DNA from: Pectobacterium carotovorum
GTDB taxonomy: Bacteria; Pseudomonadota; Gammaproteobacteria; Enterobacterales; Enterobacteriaceae
Reading direction: 5' to 3'
Assembly (NCBI GenBank): GCA_016415585.1
Contig: CP066552.1
Coordinates: forward strand, 186,001 to 250,000
Length of the DNA: 64,000 nucleotides
In this document: positions 30,089 to 40,407 of the stretch, piece after piece
Layout of the letters: each line of letters starts with the position of its first letter
How positions within the stretch are numbered: position 1 is the first letter of the stretch
The notes under the pieces: model-generated
Database searches by the model: none
What the model was told of the DNA's origin: nothing
The model's input: only the letters and a program-made list of their open reading frames with translations
Program-made: the position numbers and the translations under genes

Positions 30089-31021
30089 TTAAACGGTACG
30101 GTTCAGCCAGGCCATATATTCCGCCACGCCTTCGGCGACGGTTTTGAACGGCTTGTCATAGCCTGCGGCTCGCAAATTGGTGAGGTCGGCTTGTGTATAA
30201 GCTTGATAGCGGCCTTTCAGTTTCTCAGGAAACTCGATGTATTCCACACTGCCTTTCTGATGGAAGGCGAGGGTGGCATCGGCAACAGCCTGGAAGGATT
30301 CGGCGCGACCGGTACCGCAGTTGAAGATGCCGGAAACACCGTTTTGCCAGAACCACAGGTTGACGGCGGCGACATCACCGACGTAGATGAAGTCACGTTG
30401 GAAGTTCTCGCTACCGGAGAACAGCTTCGGATTTTCACCCTGATTAATCTGGTTGTTCAGATGGAACGCGACACTCGCCATGCTGCCTTTGTGGCCTTCG
30501 CGTGGTCCGTAGACGTTGAAATAGCGGAAGCCGCAGATCTGTGATTCAGCTTCTGGAAGAATTTCACGCACGTACTGGTCGAACAGGAATTTGGAGTAGC
30601 CATAGACGTTCAGCGGCTGTTCGTATTGGCGCGCTTCGATAAAGTTATCGTTACGACCGCCGTAGGTGGCGGCAGACGAGGCATACAGGAACGGAATGTT
30701 GCGATCGAGGCAATAGTGCAGCACGTCTTTAGAATACTGATAGTTGTTATCCATCATGTATTTGCCATCCCACTCGGTGGTGGAAGAGCAGGCACCTTCA
30801 TGGAATACGGCATCGATATCGCCCAGATCGTCGCCTGCAACGATGCTGGCGACGAAATCTTCTTTATCCACGTAATCTGCGATGTCCAGATCGACCAGAT
30901 TGGCGAACTTGGTGCCGTCTTTCAGGTTATCGACAACCAGAATGTCCCGATAGCCGATGTCATTCAGAGATTTTACGATATTGCTGCCGATAAAACCGGC
31001 ACCGCCAGTAACGATAATCAT
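30089..31021 (-). CDS. hldD: ADP-L-glycero-D-manno-heptose 6-epimerase
   Basis: Makes the ADP-heptose donor for waaC/F/Q. An extended short-chain dehydrogenase: [16 protein letters not shown] is the NADP-binding motif and YGYSKF the Tyr-Lys catalytic pair near residue 140. ATG 31021 gives 310 residues, as in E. coli; the upstream extension to 31066 is not conserved. First gene of hldD-waaF-waaC-waaL. Confidence 0.97.
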   Translation of the reverse strand: MIIVTGGAGFIGSNIVKSLNDIGYRDILVVDNLKDGTKFANLVDLDIADYVDKEDFVASIVAGDDLGDIDAVFHEGACSSTTEWDGKYMMDNNYQYSKDVLHYCLDRNIPFLYASSAATYGGRNDNFIEARQYEQPLNVYGYSKFLFDQYVREILPEAESQICGFRYFNVYGPREGHKGSMASVAFHLNNQINQGENPKLFSGSENFQRDFIYVGDVAAVNLWFWQNGVSGIFNCGTGRAESFQAVADATLAFHQKGSVEYIEFPEKLKGRYQAYTQADLTNLRAAGYDKPFKTVAEGVAEYMAWLNRTV

Positions 31022-31263
31022 GGGCGCGACCTTTATTAATCTTGCCGGTGAGGCACCGCGCCCCACACTGTTTATGACCGCTATAATAGCATTTCATTTT
31101 ACCGCAAGCAGCCGGAGCTTAATTTATCCCGTGTTGCTCCCGTGTTTTTAAGATGATTCAGGCCGTGACGAAGCCAGCATTTTCAGACTGTTTACCCCGC
31201 ATTTCTGCCCACATCCGCTAGCTTAAAAACCATAACGCAATCTTTCTATGGGAGAGTGACGCT

Positions 31264-32460
31264 ATGCCTGCCGCGTTTTATCAACAACTTACTACACAAA
31301 TCATGGCCGCACGTACCGAAGGCGTGTTCAAGGAGGAACGCATCATCACCTCTGCGCAGCAGGCTGAAATCGAGGTGATGGACAGCGACCGCCTGCTCAA
31401 TTTCTGTGCCAATAATTATCTTGGTCTGGCGGACAGCCCCGAGCTGATTGCCGCTGCAAAAGCTGGATTGGACAGCCACGGTTTTGGTATGGCTTCGGTG
31501 CGCTTCATCTGTGGAACGCAGGATATCCACAAACAGCTGGAGCGTAAGTTGGCGGATTTTCTGGGAATGGACGACGCGATTCTCTATTCCTCCTGTTTTG
31601 ATGCCAACGGTGGGCTGTTTGAAACGCTGATGGGACCGGAGGATGCCATTATTTCCGATGCGCTCAATCATGCTTCGATCATCGACGGTATTCGGCTATC
31701 GAAGGCGCGACGCTATCGCTATGCCAATAACGATATGAGCCAGTTGGAAGCACAATTGCAACTGGCCAGAGCGGAAGGGGCAAGACACGTGATGATCGCC
31801 ACCGACGGCGTGTTCTCGATGGATGGTGTGATTGCCGATTTGCAGGGGATTTGCGATCTGGCGGATCGTTATGATGCGTTAGTGATGGTGGATGATTCGC
31901 ATGCGGTGGGATTTGTCGGTGAACAAGGGCGTGGAACGCACGAACGCTGCGGGGTGATGAATCGCGTCGACATCATCACTGGGACGTTAGGCAAGGCGTT
32001 AGGGGGCGCGTCGGGCGGCTATACGGCGGGCAAGCATGAAGCGATCGACTGGCTGCGACAACGCTCTCGACCCTATCTTTTTTCCAACTCGCTCGCACCA
32101 GCCATTGTCACCGCGTCGCTCAGGGTACTGGATCTGCTGGAACAGGGTGGAGAGCGGCGTGAACGTCTGTGGGCAAATGCCCGTCTATTCCGTGAAAAGA
32201 TGACGGCCGCAGGGTTCACGCTGGCGGGGGCCGACCACGCCATTATTCCCGTTATGCTGGGTGAGGCGCAGCTGGCACAGGACTTTGCGCAGGCGCTACA
32301 GCGTGAAGGTGTTTATGTCGCCGGCTTTTTTTATCCCGTTGTCCCTCTCGGTCAGGCGCGTATTCGTACTCAAATGTCAGCCGCCCATACGCCGCAGCAA
32401 ATCCAATTCGCCGTCGAGGCTTTTGTCCGCGTGGGCAAACGTCTGGGTGTGATCATCTGA
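31264..32460 (+). CDS. kbl: 2-amino-3-ketobutyrate CoA ligase (glycine C-acetyltransferase)
   Basis: PLP enzyme that cleaves 2-amino-3-ketobutyrate with CoA to glycine and acetyl-CoA, the second step of threonine breakdown. The PLP lysine is in [16 protein letters not shown] near residue 244. The 398-residue length matches E. coli. GGGAGAGTGACGCT precedes the ATG. Followed 10 bp later by tdh, and divergent from hldD. Confidence 0.97.
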   Translation: MPAAFYQQLTTQIMAARTEGVFKEERIITSAQQAEIEVMDSDRLLNFCANNYLGLADSPELIAAAKAGLDSHGFGMASVRFICGTQDIHKQLERKLADFLGMDDAILYSSCFDANGGLFETLMGPEDAIISDALNHASIIDGIRLSKARRYRYANNDMSQLEAQLQLARAEGARHVMIATDGVFSMDGVIADLQGICDLADRYDALVMVDDSHAVGFVGEQGRGTHERCGVMNRVDIITGTLGKALGGASGGYTAGKHEAIDWLRQRSRPYLFSNSLAPAIVTASLRVLDLLEQGGERRERLWANARLFREKMTAAGFTLAGADHAIIPVMLGEAQLAQDFAQALQREGVYVAGFFYPVVPLGQARIRTQMSAAHTPQQIQFAVEAFVRVGKRLGVII

Positions 32461-32470
32461 GGAAACCATC

Positions 32471-33502
32471 ATGAAAGCATTGGCAAAACTGCGGCCGGAA
32501 GAAGGCATCTGGATGGTGGACTCGCCCACGCCGGAGCTCGGGCATAACGACATCATGATTAAAATCCGCAAAAGCGCGATCTGCGGAACAGATGTGCATA
32601 TCTATAACTGGGACGAATGGTCGCAGAAGACGATTCCCGTTCCGATGGTCGTCGGGCATGAATACGTGGGTGAAATTGTCGCTATCGGCCAGGAGGTTAA
32701 CGGTTTTCATATTGGCGATCGGGTTTCTGGCGAAGGGCATATTACCTGCGGTTACTGCCGCAACTGTCGTGCCGGACGGCGTCATTTATGCCGTAATGCC
32801 ATTGGCGTCGGGGTAAATCGTCCCGGTTCGTTCGCGGAGTATCTGGTAATTCCTGCCTACAACGCGTTTCGCATTCCCGACAATATTTCTGACGAACTGG
32901 CCGCCATTTTCGATCCCTTAGGTAACGCGGTGCACACCGCACTGTCCTTCGATTTAGTGGGAGAGGATGTCTTGATTGCCGGAGCAGGGCCGATAGGCAT
33001 GATGGCAGCGGCGGTGTGCCGTCACGTGGGGGCAAGGAATGTCGTGATTACCGATGTGAATGCGTACCGTCTGGATCTCGCCAGTAAAATGGGGGCAACG
33101 CGCGCCGTCAATGTGGCACAGGAAAATCTGGCTGACGTGATGATAGATCTGGGCATGACCGAGGGGTTTGATATTGGGCTGGAGATGTCGGGTGCGCCAT
33201 CAGCCTTTCGCGCCATGCTGAAAGCGATGAATCACGGTGGGCGTATCGCCATGCTGGGCATTTCGCACGAACCGATGTCGATTGACTGGGGGGACGTGAT
33301 TTTTAAAGGACTGTTTATCAAAGGTATCTATGGACGGGAAATGTTCGAAACCTGGTACAAAATGTCGGCGCTGATTCAGTCTGGATTAGATTTGTCACCG
33401 ATTATCACCCACCGCTTCCACATTGATGAGTTTCAGAAAGGGTTCGATGCCATGCGTTCGGGTCAGTCGGGCAAGGTTATTCTCAATTGGGATGAGTCAT
33501 AA
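32471..33502 (+). CDS. tdh: L-threonine 3-dehydrogenase
   Basis: Zinc-dependent, NAD-linked oxidation of threonine to 2-amino-3-ketobutyrate. Catalytic-zinc ligands lie in SAICGTDVH (Cys38) and GHEYVGE; the structural zinc cysteines are in [15 protein letters not shown]; the NAD site is [12 protein letters not shown]. At 343 residues it is two longer than E. coli Tdh. Cotranscribed with kbl (AGGAAACC ribosome-binding site). Confidence 0.97.
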   Translation: MKALAKLRPEEGIWMVDSPTPELGHNDIMIKIRKSAICGTDVHIYNWDEWSQKTIPVPMVVGHEYVGEIVAIGQEVNGFHIGDRVSGEGHITCGYCRNCRAGRRHLCRNAIGVGVNRPGSFAEYLVIPAYNAFRIPDNISDELAAIFDPLGNAVHTALSFDLVGEDVLIAGAGPIGMMAAAVCRHVGARNVVITDVNAYRLDLASKMGATRAVNVAQENLADVMIDLGMTEGFDIGLEMSGAPSAFRAMLKAMNHGGRIAMLGISHEPMSIDWGDVIFKGLFIKGIYGREMFETWYKMSALIQSGLDLSPIITHRFHIDEFQKGFDAMRSGQSGKVILNWDES

Positions 33503-33546
33503 CCTTGCCGTGGCGCGCGATGGCAAAGGGGAACACGCCTCTGATA

Positions 33547-34494
33547 TTACGGCTGTTTGTGTGTTTCGGTCTCGGTTGGCTCAATCCAGGTCTGCCAGCG
33601 GTGCTTGATAAACATTACCGGTGCGCTTTCCCGAATGCTGCTACTCACCAGCTTGAAGAACACATCGTTCTTCACCGGTTCCGGCGGTTGTTTGACCTGA
33701 CACTGCTGTATACCGCGGAACGGATTACGCGGTTTGACTGGCTGCTGCGGCTGAGGCTCATACTGCCGCGTCGGCTCATTAAGCAACTGGCTGGGGCGGA
33801 CTAAGACAATATCGGCATCCAGCGTGGGCAACATCTGCTGTAAGACGCGGATGGTTGAAGGATGTGGATGCCCGATAGCGATGGCGGAACCGCTGCGGCG
33901 GGCGATTTGCACCGCGCGGGTAAACTGTTTGCGAATCTCGGCTTCGTTTTGCGAATCATCCAGAAAGACTTTGCGTTTGATGACTTTGACGTTCGTTCCT
34001 GCCGCGGCCTGGCTCGATTGGCTGCTGCCAATGGTCATGCTATCGAGGAAATAGAGCGGGTAGGCGCTCAGTGCCTGCATGACTTTTTGCATGCCGGGCA
34101 GGCTGGCGGTCATCGCGCTGCCCATATGGTTGTTCAACCCCACGGCGTAAGGCACGTTATTGACCGATTGGCGAATAATGCGCTGAATTTCGTCGCTGCT
34201 CATGTCTGGGCGTAGCGTATCGCGCTCCAGCGGCTGCTTGCTCATCGGTGCCATCGGTAGGTGGATCAGCACTTCTCGCCCTTGCTGGTGGGCCTTGGTT
34301 GCCATTTCACGGGCGTACGGCGCGTTGGGTAATACCGCGACGGAAATCGCTGTTGGCATCGCCAGAATCTGGTTCTCATTGTGCGGGCGATAGCCGAAGT
34401 CATCGATGACGATGGAGAGTTTTCCGGCCAGCGCCAAAGGAGACAGGGCGAGCAGACTCAACGCCAATAGCGGTGTTTTGGTTAAATAAGACAA
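33547..34494 (-). CDS. yibQ: Divergent polysaccharide deacetylase family protein YibQ
   Basis: A secreted protein of about 315 residues. The N-terminal hydrophobic segment ending SPLALAG is a signal peptide, followed at once by KLSIVIDDFGYRPHNENQ, the conserved family start. Later motifs include EVLIHLPMAP, NNHMGS and IAIGHPHPS. Its activity is not established. The start is unusual: TTG at 34494 has GGGAAG six bases upstream, while TTG 34512 (overlapping the envC end) is an alternative. No ATG is available in the right place. Coupled to envC. Confidence 0.85.
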   Translation of the reverse strand: MSYLTKTPLLALSLLALSPLALAGKLSIVIDDFGYRPHNENQILAMPTAISVAVLPNAPYAREMATKAHQQGREVLIHLPMAPMSKQPLERDTLRPDMSSDEIQRIIRQSVNNVPYAVGLNNHMGSAMTASLPGMQKVMQALSAYPLYFLDSMTIGSSQSSQAAAGTNVKVIKRKVFLDDSQNEAEIRKQFTRAVQIARRSGSAIAIGHPHPSTIRVLQQMLPTLDADIVLVRPSQLLNEPTRQYEPQPQQPVKPRNPFRGIQQCQVKQPPEPVKNDVFFKLVSSSIRESAPVMFIKHRWQTWIEPTETETHKQP

Positions 34495-34496
34495 GA

Positions 34497-35798
34497 CTAT
34501 CTTCCCAGCCAAGGTTGTGGATTGACCGCCTGACCCTGGCGACGGATTTCAAAATACAGTCCAGGCTGGCTCTGCCCGCCGCTGGTGCCGACCAGCGCAA
34601 TAGATTGTCCGGCTTTGACTTGAGCGCCAACGGAAACCAAGGCGCTCTGGTTATAGCCGTACAGGCTCATATCGCCTTTACCATGCTGCACAACAACGAC
34701 CAACCCGTAGCCCTGTAGCCAGTCGGCCATTAGTACGGTTCCGTCGGCGATCGCCTTCACTTCCGTCCCTTCCGGTGCGGTAATCACCATGCCCTTCCAG
34801 CGTAACTCGCCCTGTAACGGTTCACCGAAGCGGTGCTCGATGCGGCCGTTAACCGGCCAGATGGCTTGACCAGAAGGCCGTCCTAAACCGCCGGTTCGGG
34901 CCATAAGTGAACGTTCACCTTCAGTGGGTTTGTAGCTGCTGCCGCTGCGTTTGGCCTGTTCTTCTTTAGCGCGAACCTTGGCGGCCTCACGCGCTTCCCG
35001 TTCAGCGCGGGCTTTCGCTTCTCGCTCAGCACGGGCGATTTGATCGCGCAACCGAGTTTCATTCTGGCGCAGTTCAGTCAACTGCTGCTGATCTTTTTCC
35101 AGCGAGCTTTCCAGCGTCGACAGCGTTTTCTTCCGATCGGACTGTGCCTGCTCCAGCGTCTGCTGTTGCTGCTGTTGGTCGCTCAGCAGCGTTTTTTGCT
35201 GCGTCTGTTTTTGTTCCAACTGACGTTTTTGGTCAGCCAGCTCTACGCGCGTTTGCTGCAATTCATTGATAGATTTCTGCCGCGCTTCATTCAGGTAGCC
35301 GAAGTAGGCGAGGATGCGCTCGTTGCGCTGGCTTTCTTCTCCACTCAGCATTAATTGCAGTGCGCTGTGCTGACCTTGCCGGAAGGCGGCATCAAGCTGA
35401 CGGGAAAGTAGCGTTTGTTGCTTATCCTGCTGAGATTGCAGTTTTGCGATAGAGGCGCTGAGGCTGGTTAATTCTTTATTGAGCGTAGACAGCGTATTGC
35501 GCGTTTCATGCAGTTGACGACTGGCCTGAGAGATGGACTGCTCCTGCTTTTTCAACTGCTGGACTAAGGCACCACGCTGCTTTTGTTGTTCTTGAACGCT
35601 TTTTTCTTTCGCGGCGATATCTTGTTGCAGGGTCTTAAGCTGTGCCTGATTATCTTCAGCCTGGCTGAGCGCAGGCAACAGCAAAACGCCAACGCAGAGT
35701 GCGCTGACGCAGCGGGTGAGTAGCCTTTGTAATGCGGATAAATGGCGATCGGCGCTACATGCCACTCGACTCTGTACAAATAACGCGTTTTTACTCAT
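34497..35798 (-). CDS. envC: Murein hydrolase activator EnvC
   Basis: A periplasmic activator of the amidases AmiA and AmiB at the division septum. Signal sequence about residues 25-47 (ending ALSQAED), long coiled-coil from about 50-270, then a degenerate LytM domain. The LytM active site is lost: the last metal-ligand position reads GLYFEIRRQG where catalytic LytM proteins have HLHFE. This fits an activator with no hydrolase activity. The 433-residue length is slightly above E. coli's 419. In E. coli gpmM precedes envC; it is not here. Confidence 0.94.
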   Translation of the reverse strand: MSKNALFVQSRVACSADRHLSALQRLLTRCVSALCVGVLLLPALSQAEDNQAQLKTLQQDIAAKEKSVQEQQKQRGALVQQLKKQEQSISQASRQLHETRNTLSTLNKELTSLSASIAKLQSQQDKQQTLLSRQLDAAFRQGQHSALQLMLSGEESQRNERILAYFGYLNEARQKSINELQQTRVELADQKRQLEQKQTQQKTLLSDQQQQQQTLEQAQSDRKKTLSTLESSLEKDQQQLTELRQNETRLRDQIARAEREAKARAEREAREAAKVRAKEEQAKRSGSSYKPTEGERSLMARTGGLGRPSGQAIWPVNGRIEHRFGEPLQGELRWKGMVITAPEGTEVKAIADGTVLMADWLQGYGLVVVVQHGKGDMSLYGYNQSALVSVGAQVKAGQSIALVGTSGGQSQPGLYFEIRRQGQAVNPQPWLGR

Positions 35799-36094
35799 AG
35801 CGGTGAATTATTCCACGATGAACAGCGGCTTACCAGTTGTCTCTTGTCTGATTTCTATTTCCAGACGTGACAAGCATGGCACAAAGGCGGGGAGGCGTGA
35901 CATCAATAACCGATAAATGGAAAGCTCTGCGCATAAAATGGTTGAATTGCATTATTTGGCATGTCATTTCTTGTATCACGCCGCAGATTCGATACGCTAT
36001 GTCGGCTTACGGGCTGTAATTGCCGTATCGCGCAGGTATACTCAGTGACCTTATATTTTTTGTTGCTTAACTGATCCGGGAGTCGTTACACCCC

Positions 36095-36526
36095 ATGCAA
36101 GAGATTATGCCATTCGTTAGCAAGCACCCTATTTTGAGCATCGCCTGGGTTGCGCTGTTGGTTGCGGTAATTGTACTTACTGTGAAGAGTAAACTGTCGA
36201 ACGTAAAAGAAGTGGTTCGCGGTGAAGCGATCCGACTGATTAATAAAGAAGATGCCGTCGTCGTTGATATCCGTAACCGTGACGACTATCGCCGTGGCCA
36301 TATTGCCAGCGCATTTAACCTGTTGCCGAACGACATTAAAAACGGCAGCGTAGGTGAACTTGAAAAACACAAGTCGCAGCCGATTATCGTGGTGTGCGCT
36401 AACGGTCTCTCTTCACGCGAAGCGGCCGAGAATTTGCACAAGGCTGGTTTTGAGCGTGTACAGGTACTGAAAGACGGTCTGGCTGGCTGGAGTGGTGAGA
36501 ATCTGCCTTTAGTCCGCGGCAAATAA
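36095..36526 (+). CDS. yibN: Membrane-anchored rhodanese-like protein YibN
   Basis: A 143-residue protein with one N-terminal membrane helix (about residues 12-30) and a rhodanese domain. The domain contains [13 protein letters not shown] and the active-site loop [12 protein letters not shown] with Cys at about 101. Recent work on E. coli links YibN to membrane protein insertion, recalled from memory. It is 221 bp upstream of secB, with no grxC in between. Confidence 0.92.
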   Translation: MQEIMPFVSKHPILSIAWVALLVAVIVLTVKSKLSNVKEVVRGEAIRLINKEDAVVVDIRNRDDYRRGHIASAFNLLPNDIKNGSVGELEKHKSQPIIVVCANGLSSREAAENLHKAGFERVQVLKDGLAGWSGENLPLVRGK

Positions 36527-36748
36527 AATAGTTTGTGGTAAAACTATCCGCATCGTGCCATGCGTGCAAATCATACACAGCGAAAATGGCGGCGATTTTG
36601 CAGGATAACCGACAGGCTGATTGCAGTACTAAATTGATGGCAAGTACTACAGTGATTGCAGTACGACGATGACAGAAATGTGCTGACGTCCGCCTAATCA
36701 TGACGACGGAAGACGTCAAGAAAATCTAACAAAAGGGTATTACTTAAC

Positions 36749-37219
36749 ATGTCTGAACAAAACAACACAGAAATGGCTTTCCAAATCCAGCGTATCTACA
36801 CCAAAGATATCTCTTTTGAAGCGCCGAATGCGCCTCAGGTGTTCCAGCAGGAATGGCAGCCGGAAGTAAAACTGGATCTGGATACGGCTTCTAGCCAACT
36901 GGCTGATGACATCTATGAAGTCGTACTGCGTGTGACCGTAACGGCTTCTCTGGGTGAAGAAACTGCATTTCTGTGTGAAGTTCAGCAAGGTGGTATCTTT
37001 ACCGTTGGCGGCATCGAAGGAACTCAGCTGGCGCACTGCCTGGGCGCATACTGCCCGAACATTCTGTTCCCTTATGCGCGTGAGTGCATCACCAGCCTGG
37101 TTTCTCGCGGTACCTTCCCGCAACTGAATCTGGCGCCAGTTAACTTTGATGCGCTGTTCATGAATTACTTGCAGCAGCAGACTGAAGGTGAAGGCGCTGC
37201 GCAGCATCAGGATGCCTGA
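36749..37219 (+). CDS. secB: Protein-export chaperone SecB
   Basis: A tetrameric cytosolic chaperone that holds preproteins unfolded and delivers them to SecA. The 156-residue protein matches SecB throughout, with [16 protein letters not shown] and [17 protein letters not shown] among the best conserved blocks. Its stop overlaps the gpsA start (TGATG), as in E. coli. Confidence 0.98.
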   Translation: MSEQNNTEMAFQIQRIYTKDISFEAPNAPQVFQQEWQPEVKLDLDTASSQLADDIYEVVLRVTVTASLGEETAFLCEVQQGGIFTVGGIEGTQLAHCLGAYCPNILFPYARECITSLVSRGTFPQLNLAPVNFDALFMNYLQQQTEGEGAAQHQDA

Positions 37220-38238
37220 TGAACGCGTCTGACGCTTCAATGACCGTCATCGGTGCTGGTTCGTACGGCACCGCGTTGGCCATTACGCTGGCGCGTAATG
37301 GCCATCGAGTCGTGCTGTGGGGCCACAACCCTACGCACATTCAGGCGTTACAGGCCGCTCGCTGTAATCAGGCATTCCTGCCGGATGTGCCTTTCCCCGA
37401 TTCGCTACAGCTGGAAACCAATCTGGCGCAGGCGCTTGCTGCCAGCAGAAACGTGCTGGTCGTTGTGCCGAGCCATGTGTTTGGTGATGTTCTGCGCCAG
37501 TTGAAACCTCATTTGCGTGCCGATGCGCGTATCGTGTGGGCGACTAAAGGGCTGGAAGCGGAAACGGGGCGCTTGTTGCAAGATGTCGCACGCGAAGCGC
37601 TGGGCGAAACTATCCCGCTTGCGGTGGTATCCGGCCCGACATTTGCCAAAGAATTAGCGGCAGGCATGCCGACGGCGATTGCGCTGGCATCAACGGACAG
37701 TGAATTTGCTGACGACTTGCAACGGCTGCTGCACTGTGGGAAGAGCTTCCGCGTTTACAGCAACCCCGATTTTATCGGCGTGCAACTGGGCGGCGCGGTA
37801 AAAAACGTCATTGCTATCGGTGCTGGGATGTCTGACGGTATTGGGTTTGGTGCCAATGCACGAACGGCTCTGATCACCCGCGGACTGGCGGAAATGACCC
37901 GTCTTGGCGCAGCGCTGGGCGCGGATCCTACCACCTTTATGGGGATGGCAGGGCTTGGCGATCTGGTATTGACCTGTACTGATAATCAGTCCCGTAACCG
38001 GCGCTTTGGCATGATGCTGGGGCAGGGAATGGATGTACAGAGCGCGCAGGATAGCATTGGTCAGGTTGTTGAAGGGTACCGCAATACGAAAGAGGTGCTG
38101 GCATTAGCGCAGCGCTACGGCGTTGAGATGCCGATTACTGAGCAACTCTGGCAGGTGCTGTATTGTGGGAAAGATGCCCGAGAGGCGGCGCTGAGCCTAT
38201 TAGGGCGCACGCGTAAAGACGAAACCGCCAAGTTATAA
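37219..38238 (+). CDS. gpsA: Glycerol-3-phosphate dehydrogenase (NAD(P)+)
   Basis: Makes sn-glycerol-3-phosphate for phospholipids. The N-terminal [19 protein letters not shown] is the dinucleotide-binding motif; the catalytic lysine lies in [15 protein letters not shown] near residue 195. The 339 residues match the usual length. Translationally coupled to secB, followed by cysE. Confidence 0.98.
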   Translation: MNASDASMTVIGAGSYGTALAITLARNGHRVVLWGHNPTHIQALQAARCNQAFLPDVPFPDSLQLETNLAQALAASRNVLVVVPSHVFGDVLRQLKPHLRADARIVWATKGLEAETGRLLQDVAREALGETIPLAVVSGPTFAKELAAGMPTAIALASTDSEFADDLQRLLHCGKSFRVYSNPDFIGVQLGGAVKNVIAIGAGMSDGIGFGANARTALITRGLAEMTRLGAALGADPTTFMGMAGLGDLVLTCTDNQSRNRRFGMMLGQGMDVQSAQDSIGQVVEGYRNTKEVLALAQRYGVEMPITEQLWQVLYCGKDAREAALSLLGRTRKDETAKL

Positions 38239-38380
38239 AACACGTCGTTCCATGCTGGGCTTCCTAATCTGGGAGGCTCATAGTATCTTCATTTTCTTGT
38301 ATACGAGCGGTGGTGCCGATAAGCCTGTCGCTTGAGAACAGATATACGTTGTGGTGTGTGGTATCTCGGAGAGTAAGGCA

Positions 38381-39202
38381 ATGTCAACAGAAGAACTGGA
38401 ACTGGTCTGGACCAATATCAAGGCAGAAGCGCGTAGTCTCGCGGACTGCGAACCGATGCTAGCCAGCTTTTTTCATGCCACGTTGCTGAAGCACGAGAAT
38501 CTGGGTAGCGCACTGAGCTATATGCTGGCGAACAAGCTGGCAAACTCGATCATGCCTGCGATCGCCATTCGAGAGGTGGTGGAAGAAGCCTACCGCGCCG
38601 ATCCACAAATGATCGTATCTGCTGCGCGCGATATTCAGGCCGTCTGCCTGCGTGATCCGGCGGTGGATAAATACTCGACGCCGCTGCTCTATCTGAAAGG
38701 GTTCCATGCATTACAGGCGTATCGTATCGGGCACTGGCTTTGGTCGCAGGATCGTAAAGCGCTAGCGGTCTATTTTCAGAATCAAATATCGGTTTCTTTC
38801 GGTGTCGATATTCACCCGGCAGCGAGAATCGGCTGCGGGATCATGCTCGATCACGCAACAGGCATTGTGATCGGAGAAACGGCTGTCGTTGAAAACGACG
38901 TCTCCATTCTGCAATCCGTGACGCTGGGCGGTACGGGTAAAACCAGCGGCGATCGCCACCCTAAAATTCGTGAAGGCGTGATGATTGGTGCGGGCGCTAA
39001 AATTTTGGGGAACATTGAGGTCGGCTGTGGCGCGAAAATTGGCGCCGGGTCTGTCGTATTGCAATCCGTTCCTCCACATACGACGGCGGCAGGGGTTCCG
39101 GCTCGTATCGTCGGTCGTCCGGAAAGCGATAAACCCGCTATGGATATGGATCAATATTTCAACGGGATCAATCGCGGCTTTGAATACGGTGATGGTATCT
39201 AA
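38381..39202 (+). CDS. cysE: Serine O-acetyltransferase
   Basis: Acetylates serine to O-acetylserine, the first step of cysteine synthesis, and is feedback-inhibited by cysteine. Left-handed beta-helix hexapeptide repeats fill the C-terminal half; LDHATGIVIGET and GTGKTSGDRHPKI hold the catalytic Asp/His region. ATG 38381 gives 273 residues, as in E. coli, with GGAGAGTAAGGCA upstream; the frame open from 38351 adds ten unconserved residues. Confidence 0.97.
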   Translation: MSTEELELVWTNIKAEARSLADCEPMLASFFHATLLKHENLGSALSYMLANKLANSIMPAIAIREVVEEAYRADPQMIVSAARDIQAVCLRDPAVDKYSTPLLYLKGFHALQAYRIGHWLWSQDRKALAVYFQNQISVSFGVDIHPAARIGCGIMLDHATGIVIGETAVVENDVSILQSVTLGGTGKTSGDRHPKIREGVMIGAGAKILGNIEVGCGAKIGAGSVVLQSVPPHTTAAGVPARIVGRPESDKPAMDMDQYFNGINRGFEYGDGI

Positions 39203-39505
39203 TCCCGCTGCGTAGGCGATTCACTATTTTATCTATCTCGAACATGTCTCAATCAGAATATAAGCCACCGATAAATAAGGTGGTTTTTTGTTATTTTGGC
39301 TAAGAAACGTCTGAAATCGGCACGGAATTCACTATCTATTTAGGCATAATTACTGTCTATCCCTTCATAATAGGCTGCTTTAGCTTCCCGTTTATATAGG
39401 CAGATTACGTAAACTGAACTATATATTTTGGTAACAATCAAGAATAGCTTTGTCTGGATTACCTTTGTTTGCATGGGATCGTGACGCTGTTACAGAGAAC
39501 CTTAT
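39203..39505. other. cysE-pagP spacer
   Basis: About 300 bp with the cysE terminator at its left. The right half is AT-rich (TTTATATAGG, TATATATTTTGG near 39391-39430) and should hold the pagP promoter. PagP is PhoP-controlled in several enterobacteria; I could not find a convincing PhoP direct repeat here. Confidence 0.45.
39262..39289 (+). terminator. cysE terminator
   Basis: CCACC/GGTGG (39265-39269, 39279-39283), extended by G-U and A-U pairs, followed by a T run. Confidence 0.8.
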
Positions 39506-40159
39506 ATGTATTTAAAGCGAATTTTAATCACGCTAAGTTTGATTACCCTATCTGTTATCCCTTTTTTGAGCTATGCGGCAGCAAGCATAAATAATGTGGG
39601 GGGTAATAATATGAGCAGTACGGTAAATCTCGTGCCCGCTACGGCTGATTCCAATGATTCTGCGTCGGATAAGCACGAGGAAAGCTGGTGGCAGAGGAGT
39701 AAAAATAATCTATCTACGACCTGGAACGCTCCGCAGAGCCACGATATCTATATCCCAGCTATCACCTGGCATAATCGCTGGACGTACGATAAAGAGAAGA
39801 CTGATAAATATAACGAAAGGCCGTGGGGGGCGGGCTACGGTGTTTCCCGTCTGGATAAGGATGGGGATTGGCACGGGCTTTATATTATGGCTTTTAAAGA
39901 CTCATTTAATAAATGGGAACCTATCGGCGGCTACGGTTATGAAAAGCGTTGGCGACCAACTAGCGATCAGGATTTCCAACTGGGTCTGGGTTTTACGGCC
40001 GGCGTAACGATGCGTGATAACTGGAACTATATCCCAATCCCTGTACTGCTGCCTCTGGCATCAATAAGTTATAGCAAACTGTCTTTTCAGGCGACGTATA
40101 TTCCTGGAACATACAACAACGGTAATGTTTTCTTTGCCTGGTTTAGATGGCAGATTTAA
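39506..40159 (+). CDS. pagP: Lipid A palmitoyltransferase PagP
   Basis: An outer-membrane beta-barrel that transfers palmitate from phospholipid to lipid A, usually in response to envelope stress. Signal peptide about residues 1-24 (FLSYAAA). The catalytic His is His89 (PAITWHNRW) and the Asp-Ser pair is 132-133 ([11 protein letters not shown]), matching the E. coli residues. Alternating hydrophobic strands end in FFAWFRWQI, a typical barrel C-terminus with a terminal aromatic pattern. At 217 residues it is longer than E. coli (186), from an extra Ser/Asn/Asp-rich stretch of about 30 residues after the signal peptide. Confidence 0.95.
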   Translation: MYLKRILITLSLITLSVIPFLSYAAASINNVGGNNMSSTVNLVPATADSNDSASDKHEESWWQRSKNNLSTTWNAPQSHDIYIPAITWHNRWTYDKEKTDKYNERPWGAGYGVSRLDKDGDWHGLYIMAFKDSFNKWEPIGGYGYEKRWRPTSDQDFQLGLGFTAGVTMRDNWNYIPIPVLLPLASISYSKLSFQATYIPGTYNNGNVFFAWFRWQI

Positions 40160-40171
40160 TTCCTCGGTCAC

Positions 40172-40209
40172 AGGGCCTCTTTATTTTATAAATAGAGGCC
40201 CTATTTTTT
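40172..40209 (+). terminator. pagP terminator
   Basis: Stem AGGGCCTCT/AGAGGCCCT (40172-40180, 40194-40202) followed by ATTTTTT. Confidence 0.9.
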
Positions 40210-40407
40210 GATAAAAAAGTAGCACTGATTAAATATATTTAATGACGTGGATGCTACCTGATAAAGGTTATTTAACGCCGCCTCTCTCCGTTGTTAAGCT
40301 TATTTTCTGTTTGTTCGTTATTCACCCTAATGTAAACCACATTGACTGAAATTCATTCAGCCATCTCCGTTACAATGGCGATACTTTTTTCCTAAGCGGA
40401 TGTTGTC

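Noticed and set aside
36527..36748. Remnant of grxC between yibN and secB
   Set aside because: No glutaredoxin CPYC-type motif could be read in any frame; the spacer has only short direct repeats around GCAGTACTA/GCAGTACGA.
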